A stretch of DNA of 64,000 bases from JACPPO01 sp965262505 (GTDB lineage: Bacteria; Acidobacteriota; Vicinamibacteria; Vicinamibacterales; UBA2999): the NCBI GenBank assembly GCA_965262505.1, contig CBDHFM010000030.1, positions 310,001 to 374,000 of the forward strand, read 5' to 3'. This document shows positions 52,527 to 61,829 of this stretch, piece after piece. The number at the start of each line of letters is the position of its first letter. The first letter of the stretch is position 1. Below the pieces are notes generated by a model. The model made no database searches, was not told the origin of the DNA, and saw nothing but the letters and a program-made list of their open reading frames with translations. A program made the translations under genes and the position numbers.

Positions 52527-55159
52527 TAGTGAGTCGACTTGCTCTGCGTGCTCTGCCCTTTGACCTCGAAGACCAATCCATTGTCTCCCACGTCCACCCT
52601 CACGCGGTCGCCCTCGCCGAACTCACCCTCGAGCACACGCATCGCCAGAGGGTCGAGCACGCGACGTTGAATCATCCGCTTGAGTGGCCGCGCGCCATAC
52701 ATCGGATCGTATCCTTCCGACACGAGCAATGCCTTGGCCGCATCGCTGAGCTCGATATGGATCTTGCGGTCCTCGAGCCGCTTCAGCAGGCCGCGAACCT
52801 GAATGCCGACGATCGTCTTCATGTGCTCGAGGCCGAGGGCGTGGAAGAAGATCACCTCATCGACCCGGTTGAGGAACTCCGGACGAAAGTGCTGCCGCAG
52901 CGCTTCAGTGACCTGGCGCTTCACGCCCTCGGTCAACTGGCCGCCGTCCTGGGCCGATCCGGTCGACGCCTCCGCGATGTGCTGGCTCCCGAGATTCGAC
53001 GTCATGATGACGACCACGTTCTTGAAGTCGATGGTGCGACCTTTCCCGTCGGTCAGCCGGCCATCGTCCAGCAGCTGCAGGAGGACGTTCAGGACTTCAG
53101 GATGCGCCTTTTCGATTTCGTCGAACAGCACCACGGCGTACGGACGCCGGCGCACGGCTTCGGTGAGCTGGCCGGCCTCGTCGTAGCCGACGTATCCCGG
53201 AGGCGCGCCGATCATTCGCGACACGGTGTGCTTCTCCTGGTACTCCGACATGTCGATCCGAATCATCGAGCGCTCGTCGTCGAAGAGGAACTCGGCGAGC
53301 GCGCGGGCCAGCTCCGTCTTACCGACGCCGGTGGGGCCAAGGAAGATGAAGCTGCCGAGCGGCCGATTGGGATCCTGCAATCCGGCTCGGGCGCGGCGGA
53401 CGGCATTGGCGACGGCGTTAATCGACTCGTCCTGCCCGACGACGCGCTGGTGGAGGCGGTTCTCCATGTCGATGAGCTTCTGGACCTCGCCCTCCATCAG
53501 CCGGCTCATGGGGATGTTCGTCCACTTCGCCACAACCTCGGCGATGTCTTCCTCGTCCACTTCTTCCTTGAGCATCCGCTGGCTCTTCTGGAGGTCGGCG
53601 AGCCGTGTTTCTTGGTCGCGGATGTTTCGTTCGAGCTCGGGAAGACGGCCGTACTGCAGTTCGGACGCCGCGGCATAGTCGCCCGCCCGTTGCGCGCGCT
53701 CGATCTCGAGGCGCACCTGCTCGAGGTCCTCTTTCAGCGTGCGCGACCCCTGGATCGCCTCTTTTTCCTGCTCCCAGTGCGACTGGAGGCGGTTCTGCTC
53801 CTCCTTCAGGTCGGCGAGCTCTTTTTCGAGCCTGCCGAGCCGCGCGACCGAGGCCTTGTCCTTTTCCTGCCGCAACGCTTCGCGTTCGATCTCGAGCTGC
53901 ATGATCCGGCGGCGCACTTCATCAAGCTCCGCCGGCATCGAGTCGATCTCCATGCGCAGCTTCGACGCCGCCTCGTCCATCAAATCGATGGCCTTATCGG
54001 GTAGAAAGCGGTCGGAGATGTAGCGGTGGGAGAGGACGGCGGCGGCCACGAGCGCCGCGTCCTTGAACGTCACGCCGTGATGGATTTCGTACCGCTCGCG
54101 CAGGCCGCGAAGAATCGAGATGGTGTCTTCCACCGTCGGTTCACCGACGAGGACCGGCTGGAACCGGCGCTCGAGCGCGGCGTCCTTCTCGATGTGCTTA
54201 CGATATTCGTCGAGCGTCGTCGCGCCGATCGTGTGCAGTTCGCCCCTGGCGAGCATTGGCTTGAGCATCTGCGACGCGTCCATGGCGCCCTCGGCGGCGC
54301 CCGCGCCGACCACCGTGTGCAACTCGTCGATGAAGAGGACGATCTGTCCTTCGGAGTCGGCGATCTCCTTGAGGACCGCCTTCAGCCGTTCCTCGAACTC
54401 CCCGCGGTACTTCGCGCCTGCCACCAGCGCGCCCATGTCGAGCGCGAAGATCTTCTTATTCTTCAGTCCTTCCGGGACGTCGCCGCGAATGATCCGCTGG
54501 GCGAGACCTTCCACGATGGCCGTCTTGCCGACGCCTGGCTCGCCGATGAGGACCGGATTGTTCTTCGTGCGGCGTGAGAGCACCTGGATCACCCGCCGGA
54601 CCTCCTCGTCGCGCCCGATGACCGGATCCAGCTTGCCGTCTCGGGCCAGCTCCGTGAGGTCCCGGCCGTAGCGGGCGAGCGCCTCGTACGTGGCTTCAGG
54701 GTTCTGGGAGGTCACCCGCTGACTGCCGCGCACCTGCGTCAGCGCCCCGTAGAGGGCATCTTTCGTGGCGCCGCTCTGTTGCAGGAGTTGTGCGCCGGGG
54801 GAGCGGCCGGTTTCGGTCGCGAGCGCCACGAGTAGATGCTCGGTGCTGACGTACTCGTCTTGGAGCCGCTTGGCTTCAGCTTGCGCCGAGTCGAAGATCA
54901 GCTGCATGCGCGGCGAGAAGCGCAGGTCGGCGCCGTAGGTCTTCGGCAGGGCCTCGAAGAGCTTTCGCGCGTCCGCCGCGATTCGCGTCGGATCGACCGT
55001 TAGCTTGCGCAGTACCGACGGGACGATGCCGCCCGGCTGCTCGACGAGCGCGACGAGCAGATGCTCGGGCGTAACCTCCGCGTGATTGAACCCGCCGGCG
55101 AGCTGCTGAGCGCCGACGACCGCTTCCTGCGCCTTTTCAGTGAACTTGTTGAGATTCAT
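52526..55159 (-). CDS. clpB: ATP-dependent chaperone ClpB
   Basis: 877 residues from the ATG at 55159 (MNLNKFTEKAQEAVVGAQQL), the usual ClpB start. Clp-N domain, first AAA domain with GEPGVGKT (206-213), a long middle coiled coil (REALRQEKDKASVARLGRLE onward), second AAA domain with GPTGVGKT near 605-612, and the C-terminal GARPLKRMIQRRVLDPLA. With DnaK/DnaJ-type partners it dissolves protein aggregates. It lies 10 bp downstream of cbpA in the same operon. Confidence 0.96.
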   Translation of the reverse strand: MNLNKFTEKAQEAVVGAQQLAGGFNHAEVTPEHLLVALVEQPGGIVPSVLRKLTVDPTRIAADARKLFEALPKTYGADLRFSPRMQLIFDSAQAEAKRLQDEYVSTEHLLVALATETGRSPGAQLLQQSGATKDALYGALTQVRGSQRVTSQNPEATYEALARYGRDLTELARDGKLDPVIGRDEEVRRVIQVLSRRTKNNPVLIGEPGVGKTAIVEGLAQRIIRGDVPEGLKNKKIFALDMGALVAGAKYRGEFEERLKAVLKEIADSEGQIVLFIDELHTVVGAGAAEGAMDASQMLKPMLARGELHTIGATTLDEYRKHIEKDAALERRFQPVLVGEPTVEDTISILRGLRERYEIHHGVTFKDAALVAAAVLSHRYISDRFLPDKAIDLMDEAASKLRMEIDSMPAELDEVRRRIMQLEIEREALRQEKDKASVARLGRLEKELADLKEEQNRLQSHWEQEKEAIQGSRTLKEDLEQVRLEIERAQRAGDYAAASELQYGRLPELERNIRDQETRLADLQKSQRMLKEEVDEEDIAEVVAKWTNIPMSRLMEGEVQKLIDMENRLHQRVVGQDESINAVANAVRRARAGLQDPNRPLGSFIFLGPTGVGKTELARALAEFLFDDERSMIRIDMSEYQEKHTVSRMIGAPPGYVGYDEAGQLTEAVRRRPYAVVLFDEIEKAHPEVLNVLLQLLDDGRLTDGKGRTIDFKNVVVIMTSNLGSQHIAEASTGSAQDGGQLTEGVKRQVTEALRQHFRPEFLNRVDEVIFFHALGLEHMKTIVGIQVRGLLKRLEDRKIHIELSDAAKALLVSEGYDPMYGARPLKRMIQRRVLDPLAMRVLEGEFGEGDRVRVDVGDNGLVFEVKGQSTQSKSTH

Positions 55160-55169
55160 CGTTGTTCCT

Positions 55170-56183
55170 TCACGCCGCGCTACGTTTTTTCGCGGGGTCT
55201 CCAGACAATTTCGCCAACGCCTCGTAGTGTTCACGCTCGGCGGGGGAGAGCGTCGTCGGAAGCTCCACCTCCACGCGCGCGTAGAGGTCGCCCTTCTTTT
55301 CAGGATGCCCGACTTTCGGCATGCCGTACCCTTTCAGCCGGAACACCTGGCCGTTCTGGGTCAGCGGCGGCACGCGCAGCCTGACGGGCTTGCCGGTGAG
55401 CGCCCGGACTTCGGCTTCGCCGCCCAGTACTGCGGTGGCCACCGGCAGCGGTACCTTCACGTGCAGGTCGATCCCCTTGCGCTCGAACTCCGGATGCGGC
55501 GCGAGCCGCACGCGCAGAAACAGGTCGCCGGCGGAGCCGCCGCCGCCGGGTTCTCCCTCGCCGGCGATGCGGACGCGTGAGCCGTCACCGACGCCGGCGG
55601 GAATCCGCACATCCACGGTCCGCGTGTGCCCGTCGTACTTGAGCGAGAGACGCTGCGTCGTGCCGTCGTACGCATCTTCGAGCGTCAGCTCGATCTCGTG
55701 CTCGACATCGCGGCCCGCGCGCTGGCGGCCGCGACCGCGTGATCCACGCCGCGGGTCGGGGCCGCCCGGCTCGTCGCCTCCAAAAAACGTGGTGAAGAAA
55801 TCGGAGAAAGGATGGGCGCCGCCGAACAGGTCCCCCATCTCCTCCTGCGTCATCGTCCGAAAGCCGCCGCCGGCACTCCCGACGCCGCCCCCGCCCGTGT
55901 TGACGTTCCATCGGCCGGCGAACGGGTTTGGCCCGCCCTGGGCCTCGGCCTGCTCGTACATTCGCCAGTTGGCGCCAAGCTGGTCGTACTTCTTGCGCTT
56001 GGCCGGATCGCCAAGGACTTCGTACGCTTCGTTGACCTCTTTGAAGCGCGTTTCCGCCTTCTTGTCGCCCGGGTTCACATCCGGATGATCCTTACGGGCG
56101 AACTTCCGGAAGGCCTGCTTGATCTCCTTCTCGGTGGAGGCCTTCGTCACGCCAAGCGTCGCGTAGTAGTCCTTGAACTCCAT
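55170..56183 (-). CDS. cbpA: Curved-DNA-binding/DnaJ-type co-chaperone (CbpA class)
   Basis: 337 residues from the ATG at 56183 (MEFKDYYATLGVTKASTEKE). An intact J-domain with HPD in RKDHPDVNPGDKKAE is followed by a Gly-rich linker and a DnaJ C-terminal substrate-binding region (DVEHEIELTLEDAYDGTTQR, GDLFLRVRLAPHPEFERKGI). There is no Cys-rich zinc domain, so it is the type II/CbpA form. It works with DnaK. It lies between hspR and clpB, the common arrangement in HspR-regulated operons. Confidence 0.93.
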   Translation of the reverse strand: MEFKDYYATLGVTKASTEKEIKQAFRKFARKDHPDVNPGDKKAETRFKEVNEAYEVLGDPAKRKKYDQLGANWRMYEQAEAQGGPNPFAGRWNVNTGGGGVGSAGGGFRTMTQEEMGDLFGGAHPFSDFFTTFFGGDEPGGPDPRRGSRGRGRQRAGRDVEHEIELTLEDAYDGTTQRLSLKYDGHTRTVDVRIPAGVGDGSRVRIAGEGEPGGGGSAGDLFLRVRLAPHPEFERKGIDLHVKVPLPVATAVLGGEAEVRALTGKPVRLRVPPLTQNGQVFRLKGYGMPKVGHPEKKGDLYARVEVELPTTLSPAEREHYEALAKLSGDPAKKRSAA

Positions 56184-56289
56184 ACCTGTCAGTGCTTCGT
56201 GCTTCGTGCTTCTCGCGTGGTCGTGCCTGGTGCCCACGGACCACGGGCCGACTCCAACCAGGCATCAGGCTCAGGTAGGCTCGTGGTCG

Positions 56290-56655
56290 TCATGGCTCAA
56301 GTCCCAGCGCTTCGTTCAACTGGCGCATTTCGCTCAGCAGCTGCCGGCGCCCGGCCCCGGTGTTGAGCGCCGCTTCGTCCATCAGCGGTCGGATGCGATC
56401 CATGACTTCCACAACCAGGAGCAAGCGCTGGACGCCGGCGAGGTTGACGCCGGCCTCATCGACCAGATGCTTGATGAGGCGCAGGCGCTCGAGTTCCTCG
56501 TGCGAGTACAGGCGCATGCTCCCAATCGTCCGCGACGGCTGGATCAACCCCAGCCGCTCGTACTTACGGAGCGTCTGGGGATGCATTCCCAGCATCTCGG
56601 CCGCCATGCTGATGAAGTAGAGTTCTTGTTCCACCTTGATGCTGCCCGAGTACAA
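56290..56655 (-). CDS. hspR: MerR-family heat-shock repressor HspR
   Basis: Up to 121 residues. MerR winged helix: YFISMAAEMLGMHPQTLRKY, ERLGLIQPSRT, MRLYSHEELERLRLIKHL, then a short helical tail (GVNLAGVQRLLLVVEVMDRI). The MHPQTLRxYERLGL block is characteristic of HspR, which with DnaK as co-repressor shuts off chaperone genes. The start is uncertain (TTG at 56655 or the GTG seven codons later). A palindrome of HspR-operator form lies immediately upstream, indicating autoregulation of hspR and the genes after it. Confidence 0.9.
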   Translation of the reverse strand: MYSGSIKVEQELYFISMAAEMLGMHPQTLRKYERLGLIQPSRTIGSMRLYSHEELERLRLIKHLVDEAGVNLAGVQRLLLVVEVMDRIRPLMDEAALNTGAGRRQLLSEMRQLNEALGLEP

Positions 56656-56680
56656 ACCTTGATACAGATCATATCAAGGT
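56656..56680. promoter_or_regulatory. HAIR-like operator (HspR-associated inverted repeat)
   Basis: ACCTTGATA, seven bases, TATCAAGGT: a perfect 9-bp inverted repeat with 7-bp spacing. The published HAIR consensus is CTTGAGT-N7-ACTCAAG, so the CTTGA/TCAAG arms and spacing match. It lies directly before hspR. Confidence 0.8.
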
Positions 56681-57340
56681 TTCCCGCACGAGCGCCAGCG
56701 GGCGCTCCAGTACGGACTGATCGGAGCCTTCATTTTTCGCATCCTGGCCACCCTGCTGGCCGTCTATCTCATTCAGGTCGCCTGGGTGAAGCTGGCGGGC
56801 GGGCTCTACCTTCTCTATCTCGTGTACTCGCACTTCTGGGACGGCAAGGAAGGCGAGGGCCGCCGTGCGGCGCCGGAAGCCCAACCGTGGCTCGGGATGC
56901 CGGCGTTCTGGGCAACGGTCGTGCGCGTCGAGCTCATCAACCTGGCGTTCTCGGTCGATTCGATTCTCGTCGCCGTGGCGATGTCGCCCAAGCTGTGGGT
57001 CATCATGACCGGAGGCGTCCTCGGGATCGTCGCGATGCGGCTCGTGGCGGGCCAGATTATCACGCTGGTTGAACGCTACCCGTCACTGGTCGACGGTGCC
57101 TTTATCATCATCGCCTGGGTGGGCGCGAAGCTGTGCCTGGACTACCTGCACGCTCTGGGCGTCGTGGCGTTCGAGATCCCACAGTTGGTGTCACTCGGGC
57201 TGATTGTCGTGATCTTCACGATCGCGTTCGTCCGCGCGCGTATGGAAGGGCCGGTGGAAACGGTTACCCGGCTGAGCGAAGAAGCGAAAGCAGTGCTGGG
57301 CGTTGACACTCCAACGATCGAGAAGGACCGCGCGAAGTAA
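56681..57340 (+). CDS. TerC/YkoY-family membrane protein, N-terminally shortened
   Basis: The plus-strand frame reads family sequence from about 56675 (FPHERQRALQYGLIGAFIFR, ILATLLAVYLIQVAW) to MEGPVETVTRLSEEAKAVLG. A stop precedes the frame at 56659, inside the HspR operator, so the first ~60 residues with the first helix and its conserved Asp are missing. The only obvious internal start is GTG at 56786, which would give 184 residues (MKLAGGLYLLYLVYSHFWDG, VELINLAFSVDSILVAVAM). TerC-type proteins are linked to metal-ion export; this one may be non-functional. Confidence 0.72.
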   Translation, partial: FPHERQRALQYGLIGAFIFRILATLLAVYLIQVAWVKLAGGLYLLYLVYSHFWDGKEGEGRRAAPEAQPWLGMPAFWATVVRVELINLAFSVDSILVAVAMSPKLWVIMTGGVLGIVAMRLVAGQIITLVERYPSLVDGAFIIIAWVGAKLCLDYLHALGVVAFEIPQLVSLGLIVVIFTIAFVRARMEGPVETVTRLSEEAKAVLGVDTPTIEKDRAK

Positions 57341-57346
57341 CCACGA

Positions 57347-59221
57347 TCAGCGGCGCGCGGCGGGCGTGAGCGTGGTGTCGCGCCGCTCGCCGTCGCGCAG
57401 GTAGATGACTTTCACCGGTTCATTCACGCGGAGCAGTTCGAGCGCGTAGGTGTAGTCGTAGATGTTGGCGATCGTCTGGCCGTCGATCTCCACGATGATG
57501 TCGCCCGTCGTCAGCCCCGCCTGCTCGGCCGGGCCGCCCCCAATCACACCTCCCAACAGCAGCCCTTTGGCCTCGGTCGCATAGTCGGGAATCGTCCCGG
57601 TGGTGACGCGAAGGCCCGCGACGGTCCCTCGCGAGACGGGTTGATCGACTTTCGTGAACTGCGGCGCCTGGTCCGTGTTGGCAATCGATCGGACGATGGC
57701 CGCCGCCATGGTGACGACGCGATCAAGGTCCTCGAAGTTGATCTTGCCGGCTGTGTCCGACGGCTTGTGGTAATCCGCGTGCGCCCCCGTGAAGAAGGCA
57801 AGGCTCGCAACCTCTGCCTGGTTGAAGGTCGCGACGTCGGTCGGCTGATAGGGATCCGGTTGCACGACAAGGTTGAACCCGGCGGCGACGTTTGCACGCT
57901 CAAGGAGCCGTCCCCACGAGGGGCTCGTGCCGGTCGCCTGGACGATCAGCTTGTTGTCCTGCATCCGGCCCACCATGTCGAAGTTGACGTACGCGGCGAC
58001 CTGGTCGAGCGGCACCGGCGGTGCCGTTGTGAACGCGTTCGAGCCTACAAGACCGATCTCTTCGGCCGACCAGAGCGCGATCAGCACGTGCCGACCCCGC
58101 GGTTGCCGCGCCAGCGTTTCGGCAATCGCCATGACCGCCGCGGTACCCGAGGCATTGTCGTCGGCTCCGTGATGGATCGCCTTCGCTTCATCCCTCGAGG
58201 CCAGCGAGTTCCCTTTGCCGCCGCGTCCGAGGTGGTCGTAGTGGGCGCCGATGACGATCCACGGTTTCTCAACAGCATCGACACTCGTCGTCGCGGGTAG
58301 ATATGCGAGTACATTGCGGGCGGTCTGCCGCTCACGGACCACGGCCGTCTTGAGCGCGAGCGTGACGCCGGGCAGATCGAAGCCGGCGACGTGCGGGTTG
58401 CCCGAGTCGAGTTCCTGCTGCAGATCACTCAGAGGCGTCGGCGACCCGACCCGGGCGGACGCAAAGAGCGCGTCGGCGACGGCACCGCTGATACTCGCGG
58501 CGGGGATGCCGGAGCCGGCAATCGCCGTATCGAAGGTCATGGGCACCAGTTCGCCCGCGTTGGGCGAGCGCGGCCCGGTCACCACCAGCAGTGCCAGGGC
58601 GCCGCGCTGGCGGGCGGCCATCGCCTTGTAGCGCAGGCCCGCGTACCGGGCGAGCGCGGCGCGTGTCTCCCGGTCCGCATCCTCTGGAAAATAGCGCAGG
58701 ACGACGACGATCTTGTCCGTGACGTCGAGCGTGGCGTAGCTGTCGTATCCAAGGTTCTGCGATTCGGGCACCACGAGGCCGTAGCCGGCGAAGACGACCG
58801 GGGCGATGACCTCGGCGTCGTCCGAGAAGGAGAGCGAACGGACCTGCGTCGGCTCGGAAAACGTGCGTTCCATTGTCCGGAGGCTCGCGACCGCGCTACC
58901 TGCAGTTGCGTCGTCCCGGATGACGAGGCTCGACCCGGCATCGCGGCTGCCGGCCGTGAACTCGAACGGCATGAGCAGGTCGGTGCGGTCGGGCAACGGT
59001 CCGGCCCCGAGCCGCGCGAGCTGCTCGGTGATGTAGTCGGCGGCCAGCCGCTCGCCCGGAGAGCCCGCCTCACGTCCTTCGAGCGCGTCGGACGCCAGGA
59101 ATTCGACATGTGCCCTCGTCGGCGACGGCGTCGGTGACGCCGTCCTGGTTTGCGCGTGGCCGAGCCCGGCGGAGATGATGCCGAGCGCAGCCACGACGGC
59201 CGTAAGTCGCGTTCTCGTCAT
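57347..59221 (-). CDS. Secreted M28-family metallopeptidase with PA and PDZ domains
   Basis: 624 residues from the ATG at 59221. Signal peptide (LTAVVAALGIISAGLGHAQ). An N-terminal helix with EFLASDALEGREAGSPG and a PA-domain insertion precede the M28 peptidase: WIVIGAHYDHLGRGGKGN (zinc His/Asp), IHHGADDNASGTAAVMAIAE (zinc Asp), VLIALWSAEEIGLVGSNAFT (catalytic/zinc Glu). The C-terminal PDZ domain reads GPAEQAGLTTGDIIVEIDGQ. It is an aminopeptidase acting in the periplasm or outside the cell. The PD40 protein gene 86 bp upstream is likely co-transcribed. Confidence 0.9.
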   Translation of the reverse strand: MTRTRLTAVVAALGIISAGLGHAQTRTASPTPSPTRAHVEFLASDALEGREAGSPGERLAADYITEQLARLGAGPLPDRTDLLMPFEFTAGSRDAGSSLVIRDDATAGSAVASLRTMERTFSEPTQVRSLSFSDDAEVIAPVVFAGYGLVVPESQNLGYDSYATLDVTDKIVVVLRYFPEDADRETRAALARYAGLRYKAMAARQRGALALLVVTGPRSPNAGELVPMTFDTAIAGSGIPAASISGAVADALFASARVGSPTPLSDLQQELDSGNPHVAGFDLPGVTLALKTAVVRERQTARNVLAYLPATTSVDAVEKPWIVIGAHYDHLGRGGKGNSLASRDEAKAIHHGADDNASGTAAVMAIAETLARQPRGRHVLIALWSAEEIGLVGSNAFTTAPPVPLDQVAAYVNFDMVGRMQDNKLIVQATGTSPSWGRLLERANVAAGFNLVVQPDPYQPTDVATFNQAEVASLAFFTGAHADYHKPSDTAGKINFEDLDRVVTMAAAIVRSIANTDQAPQFTKVDQPVSRGTVAGLRVTTGTIPDYATEAKGLLLGGVIGGGPAEQAGLTTGDIIVEIDGQTIANIYDYTYALELLRVNEPVKVIYLRDGERRDTTLTPAARR

Positions 59222-59307
59222 ATGCACACACCTCGCGTCGTGCCGCGGTGGGAGCGCAGCACGTGGGGGCTCAGCTTCTAAGTCTCCGCGTGAGAGGACT
59301 GGTCCCA

Positions 59308-60417
59308 TTATCGATCGGGCGCGGCCCGCAGGGCGGCGAGCGCGCGGTCGTGGTTCCAGTCGGCGAGGAAGAGCTGTCCTTCGCGTCCGCCTCCCCGGTT
59401 GGACGTCCACGCCAGGCGGCGGCCGTCCGGCGACGGCACCGGGAGGCCGTCAAAGCCGTCCGAGTAGGTGACACGGACCGGCTCCTTCCGCCCCTCGACG
59501 TCCACCATGTACACCTCGAAGTTTTCGAATCCCAGCTTATTCGAGGCAAACAAGAGGTACTCGCCTGAAGGATGGATATACGGTGCCCAGCTCATCGCGT
59601 CAAAGTGCGTGATCTGCCGTGCCCCCGTCCCATCCGGCTTCATCGTCCAGATGTCAGCGATGAGCCCCTGCGCATCGAATCGGCGCCAGACGACGTGGGT
59701 GCCGTCGGGAGAGAAGAACGGTCCACCGTCGTAGCCAATCGCGGTGGTGAGGCGGCGCTGGTCGGAGCCGTCGGCGCGCATGATGTAAATCTCGGCGAAG
59801 TAGCTCGGATCGACCTCGAGCTGTTTCTGTTCGGCAGCGGTCAACGTCCGGTTGTACGCATCCCGCATCGACGAGAACACGACCCACTGGCCGTCCGGGG
59901 AATAGCTGGCCTCGGCATCGTAGCCGCGGGCGTCGGTCAGCCGGGTGAACTGTCCGGACCCCTCCGACGCGGCGTAGATTTCGAACTCGGGATCGTAGTC
60001 CCAGGCGTAGCGCCGTTCCTGGCCCGATGCCCGGAAGTCGAGTTCTTCCTGCTGCAACGTTCTCGACCGCGGGTCGTGATGGGTGGAGGCGAAGAGAATC
60101 TGATCGGTGCCTGCACGAAAGAACGCGCAGGTCGTCTTGCCGTAGCCGGGCGAGATCCGCTTCGTGTCGCCCGTTCCAAAGTCGAGGGTATAGATCTGGT
60201 AGAAGGGATTGCCCGGCTCGCGCTCGCTCTGAAACACGAGGCGCTGACCGTCGGGCGCCCAGTAGCCCTCGCCGGCGCGCCGGCCTTCTACGGTGAGCCG
60301 CCGCACGCGCGACAGGAAGTCGCTCTCCTGCGGGGCCTGCTGGCCAGCCGCCACATGGCCGGCAGACGCAGTCGTGAGGGCGGCCACGAACATGAGGAGC
60401 CTGGCACACAGGGACAT
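59308..60417 (-). CDS. Secreted TolB/PD40 beta-propeller protein
   Basis: 369 residues from the ATG at 60417 with a signal peptide (LLMFVAALTTASAGHVAAG). Repeated blades with PD40 motifs follow: GYWAPDGQRLVFQSERE, EASYSPDGQWVVFSSMRD, PFFSPDGTHVVWRRFDA, YIHPSGEYLLFASNKLGFEN and VPSPDGRRLAWTSNRGG. It resembles TolB without the N-terminal domain. Likely a periplasmic binding or scaffold protein, possibly paired with the peptidase gene that follows. Confidence 0.85.
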   Translation of the reverse strand: MSLCARLLMFVAALTTASAGHVAAGQQAPQESDFLSRVRRLTVEGRRAGEGYWAPDGQRLVFQSEREPGNPFYQIYTLDFGTGDTKRISPGYGKTTCAFFRAGTDQILFASTHHDPRSRTLQQEELDFRASGQERRYAWDYDPEFEIYAASEGSGQFTRLTDARGYDAEASYSPDGQWVVFSSMRDAYNRTLTAAEQKQLEVDPSYFAEIYIMRADGSDQRRLTTAIGYDGGPFFSPDGTHVVWRRFDAQGLIADIWTMKPDGTGARQITHFDAMSWAPYIHPSGEYLLFASNKLGFENFEVYMVDVEGRKEPVRVTYSDGFDGLPVPSPDGRRLAWTSNRGGGREGQLFLADWNHDRALAALRAAPDR

Positions 60418-60689
60418 TGCCGCAAGCGTAGCATCGGTCCCGCGCCGTTGCACGATTGGCCCACGACCGGCCGGTGCGCCATCAGCCGGCGCCGTCCTAT
60501 CAGCCAGCGTGCCGCTCGGATGCTCGCGCGACATGCCCTCCGTCAGACAGGGCTCTTGCCACCTGTACGCCAGCCGTTCCCACCGGTTGGTTGCCGGGGG
60601 CGCTCACGTCCTCAGGTTATAGTTAGATAGTTAGGTACACGTATGTCGCCGGTCCGCGCCGCCGCGATGTCATCCATATACCTCTCCGT

Positions 60690-61796
60690 ATGTCCCGATC
60701 ACGCACTCTAGCCCTGCTCATCCTGTCGGTCGTTGCCGTTGCCTGCGGCGGAGACCAGAATGCGCAAGCCCCTCCCGGAGGAGCAGAGGGTGGAGGAGCG
60801 GGTGGCGCGTTCCCTCCGATGGAGGTCGAGACCCTCGTCCTGGAACCGAAGCCGATCCCGCGGTCGTCCGAGTTCGTCGCGACGATCCGGTCGCTGCGGT
60901 CGACGACGGTGCAGCCGCAGGTGGAAGGGATCGTCCGGCAAGTCATGGTCCGGGCGGGCGACCGTGTGAGCGTAGGGCAGCCGCTGATGCAGATCGATCC
61001 GGACAAACAGCAGGCCACCAACACGGTTACCGAGTCGCAGCGCGCGTCACGCGAAGCGGATTTGGCGTACGCGAGGCAGCAACTCGCGCGCATGCAGACG
61101 CTGCACGAGGTCGGGGCGGTGAGCCTGGCAGAGCTCGAACAGGCCGAAACGGCGCACAAGAACGCCGAGGCGCAGCTGGCCGCCGTGCAGTCGCAGATCC
61201 GCGAGAACCAGGTGGAGCTCGAGTACTACCGCGTGACCGCGCCGAGCGCCGGCGTCGTCGGCGAAGTGGTCGTCCGGCAAGGCGATCGCGTGACGCAGTC
61301 GACCATGATCACCACGATCGACCAGCCGGAAGGTCTCGAAGCGTACATCAACGTGCCGCTCGAGCGCTCAGTGGACCTCCGGCCAGGCCTGCTCGTGGAG
61401 TTGCTGGACCTAGACGGAGAGGTCATCGTGTCGAACCCAATCAGCTTCATCGCACCGCGCGCCGATGACGCCACCCAATCGGTGCTGGTGAAGGCGGCGC
61501 TTCGCCAGATGCCGGCGTCCATTCGCGTCATGCAGTACGTCCGCGCGCGGGTCGTCTGGAGTAACGAGCCGACACTTGCGGTGCCGATTGTGGCGGTCAG
61601 CCGCATCGCCGGGCAGCACTTCGTCTTCGTGGCGGAGCAGGGTGAGCAAGGCGTTGTCGCGCGGCAGACGCCGGTCACGCTTGGTGAAGTCTCCGGGGAG
61701 AACTACCTGGTTCTCGGCGGGCTCGTAGCCGGTGATCGGGTCGTCGTCTCGAACGTCCAGAAGCTGTTCGACGGGTCTCCAGTGAATCCCTCGTAA
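60690..61796 (+). CDS. RND efflux periplasmic adaptor (membrane fusion protein)
   Basis: 368 residues. A lipoprotein-like signal (LALLILSVVAVACGGD; Cys as candidate lipidation site, slightly unusual lipobox) is followed by a Gly-rich linker. The barrel-sandwich/lipoyl region (TTVQPQVEGIVRQVMVRAGD, VSVGQPLMQIDPDKQ) flanks a coiled-coil hairpin (ADLAYARQQLARMQTLHEVG). The C-terminal beta-barrel includes VGEVVVRQGDRVTQSTMI. It bridges an inner-membrane RND pump and an outer-membrane channel. The pump gene follows by about 30 bp. Confidence 0.94.
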   Translation: MSRSRTLALLILSVVAVACGGDQNAQAPPGGAEGGGAGGAFPPMEVETLVLEPKPIPRSSEFVATIRSLRSTTVQPQVEGIVRQVMVRAGDRVSVGQPLMQIDPDKQQATNTVTESQRASREADLAYARQQLARMQTLHEVGAVSLAELEQAETAHKNAEAQLAAVQSQIRENQVELEYYRVTAPSAGVVGEVVVRQGDRVTQSTMITTIDQPEGLEAYINVPLERSVDLRPGLLVELLDLDGEVIVSNPISFIAPRADDATQSVLVKAALRQMPASIRVMQYVRARVVWSNEPTLAVPIVAVSRIAGQHFVFVAEQGEQGVVARQTPVTLGEVSGENYLVLGGLVAGDRVVVSNVQKLFDGSPVNPS

Positions 61797-61829
61797 TCCG
61801 ACGCCTGAAATCCCTACGGCCAAGATACC

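Noticed and set aside
51156..54004. Several plus-strand frames of 430-490 codons opposite ftsH and clpB
   Set aside because: Both minus-strand genes are unmistakable over their full length, so the opposite frames are a GC-rich codon artefact.
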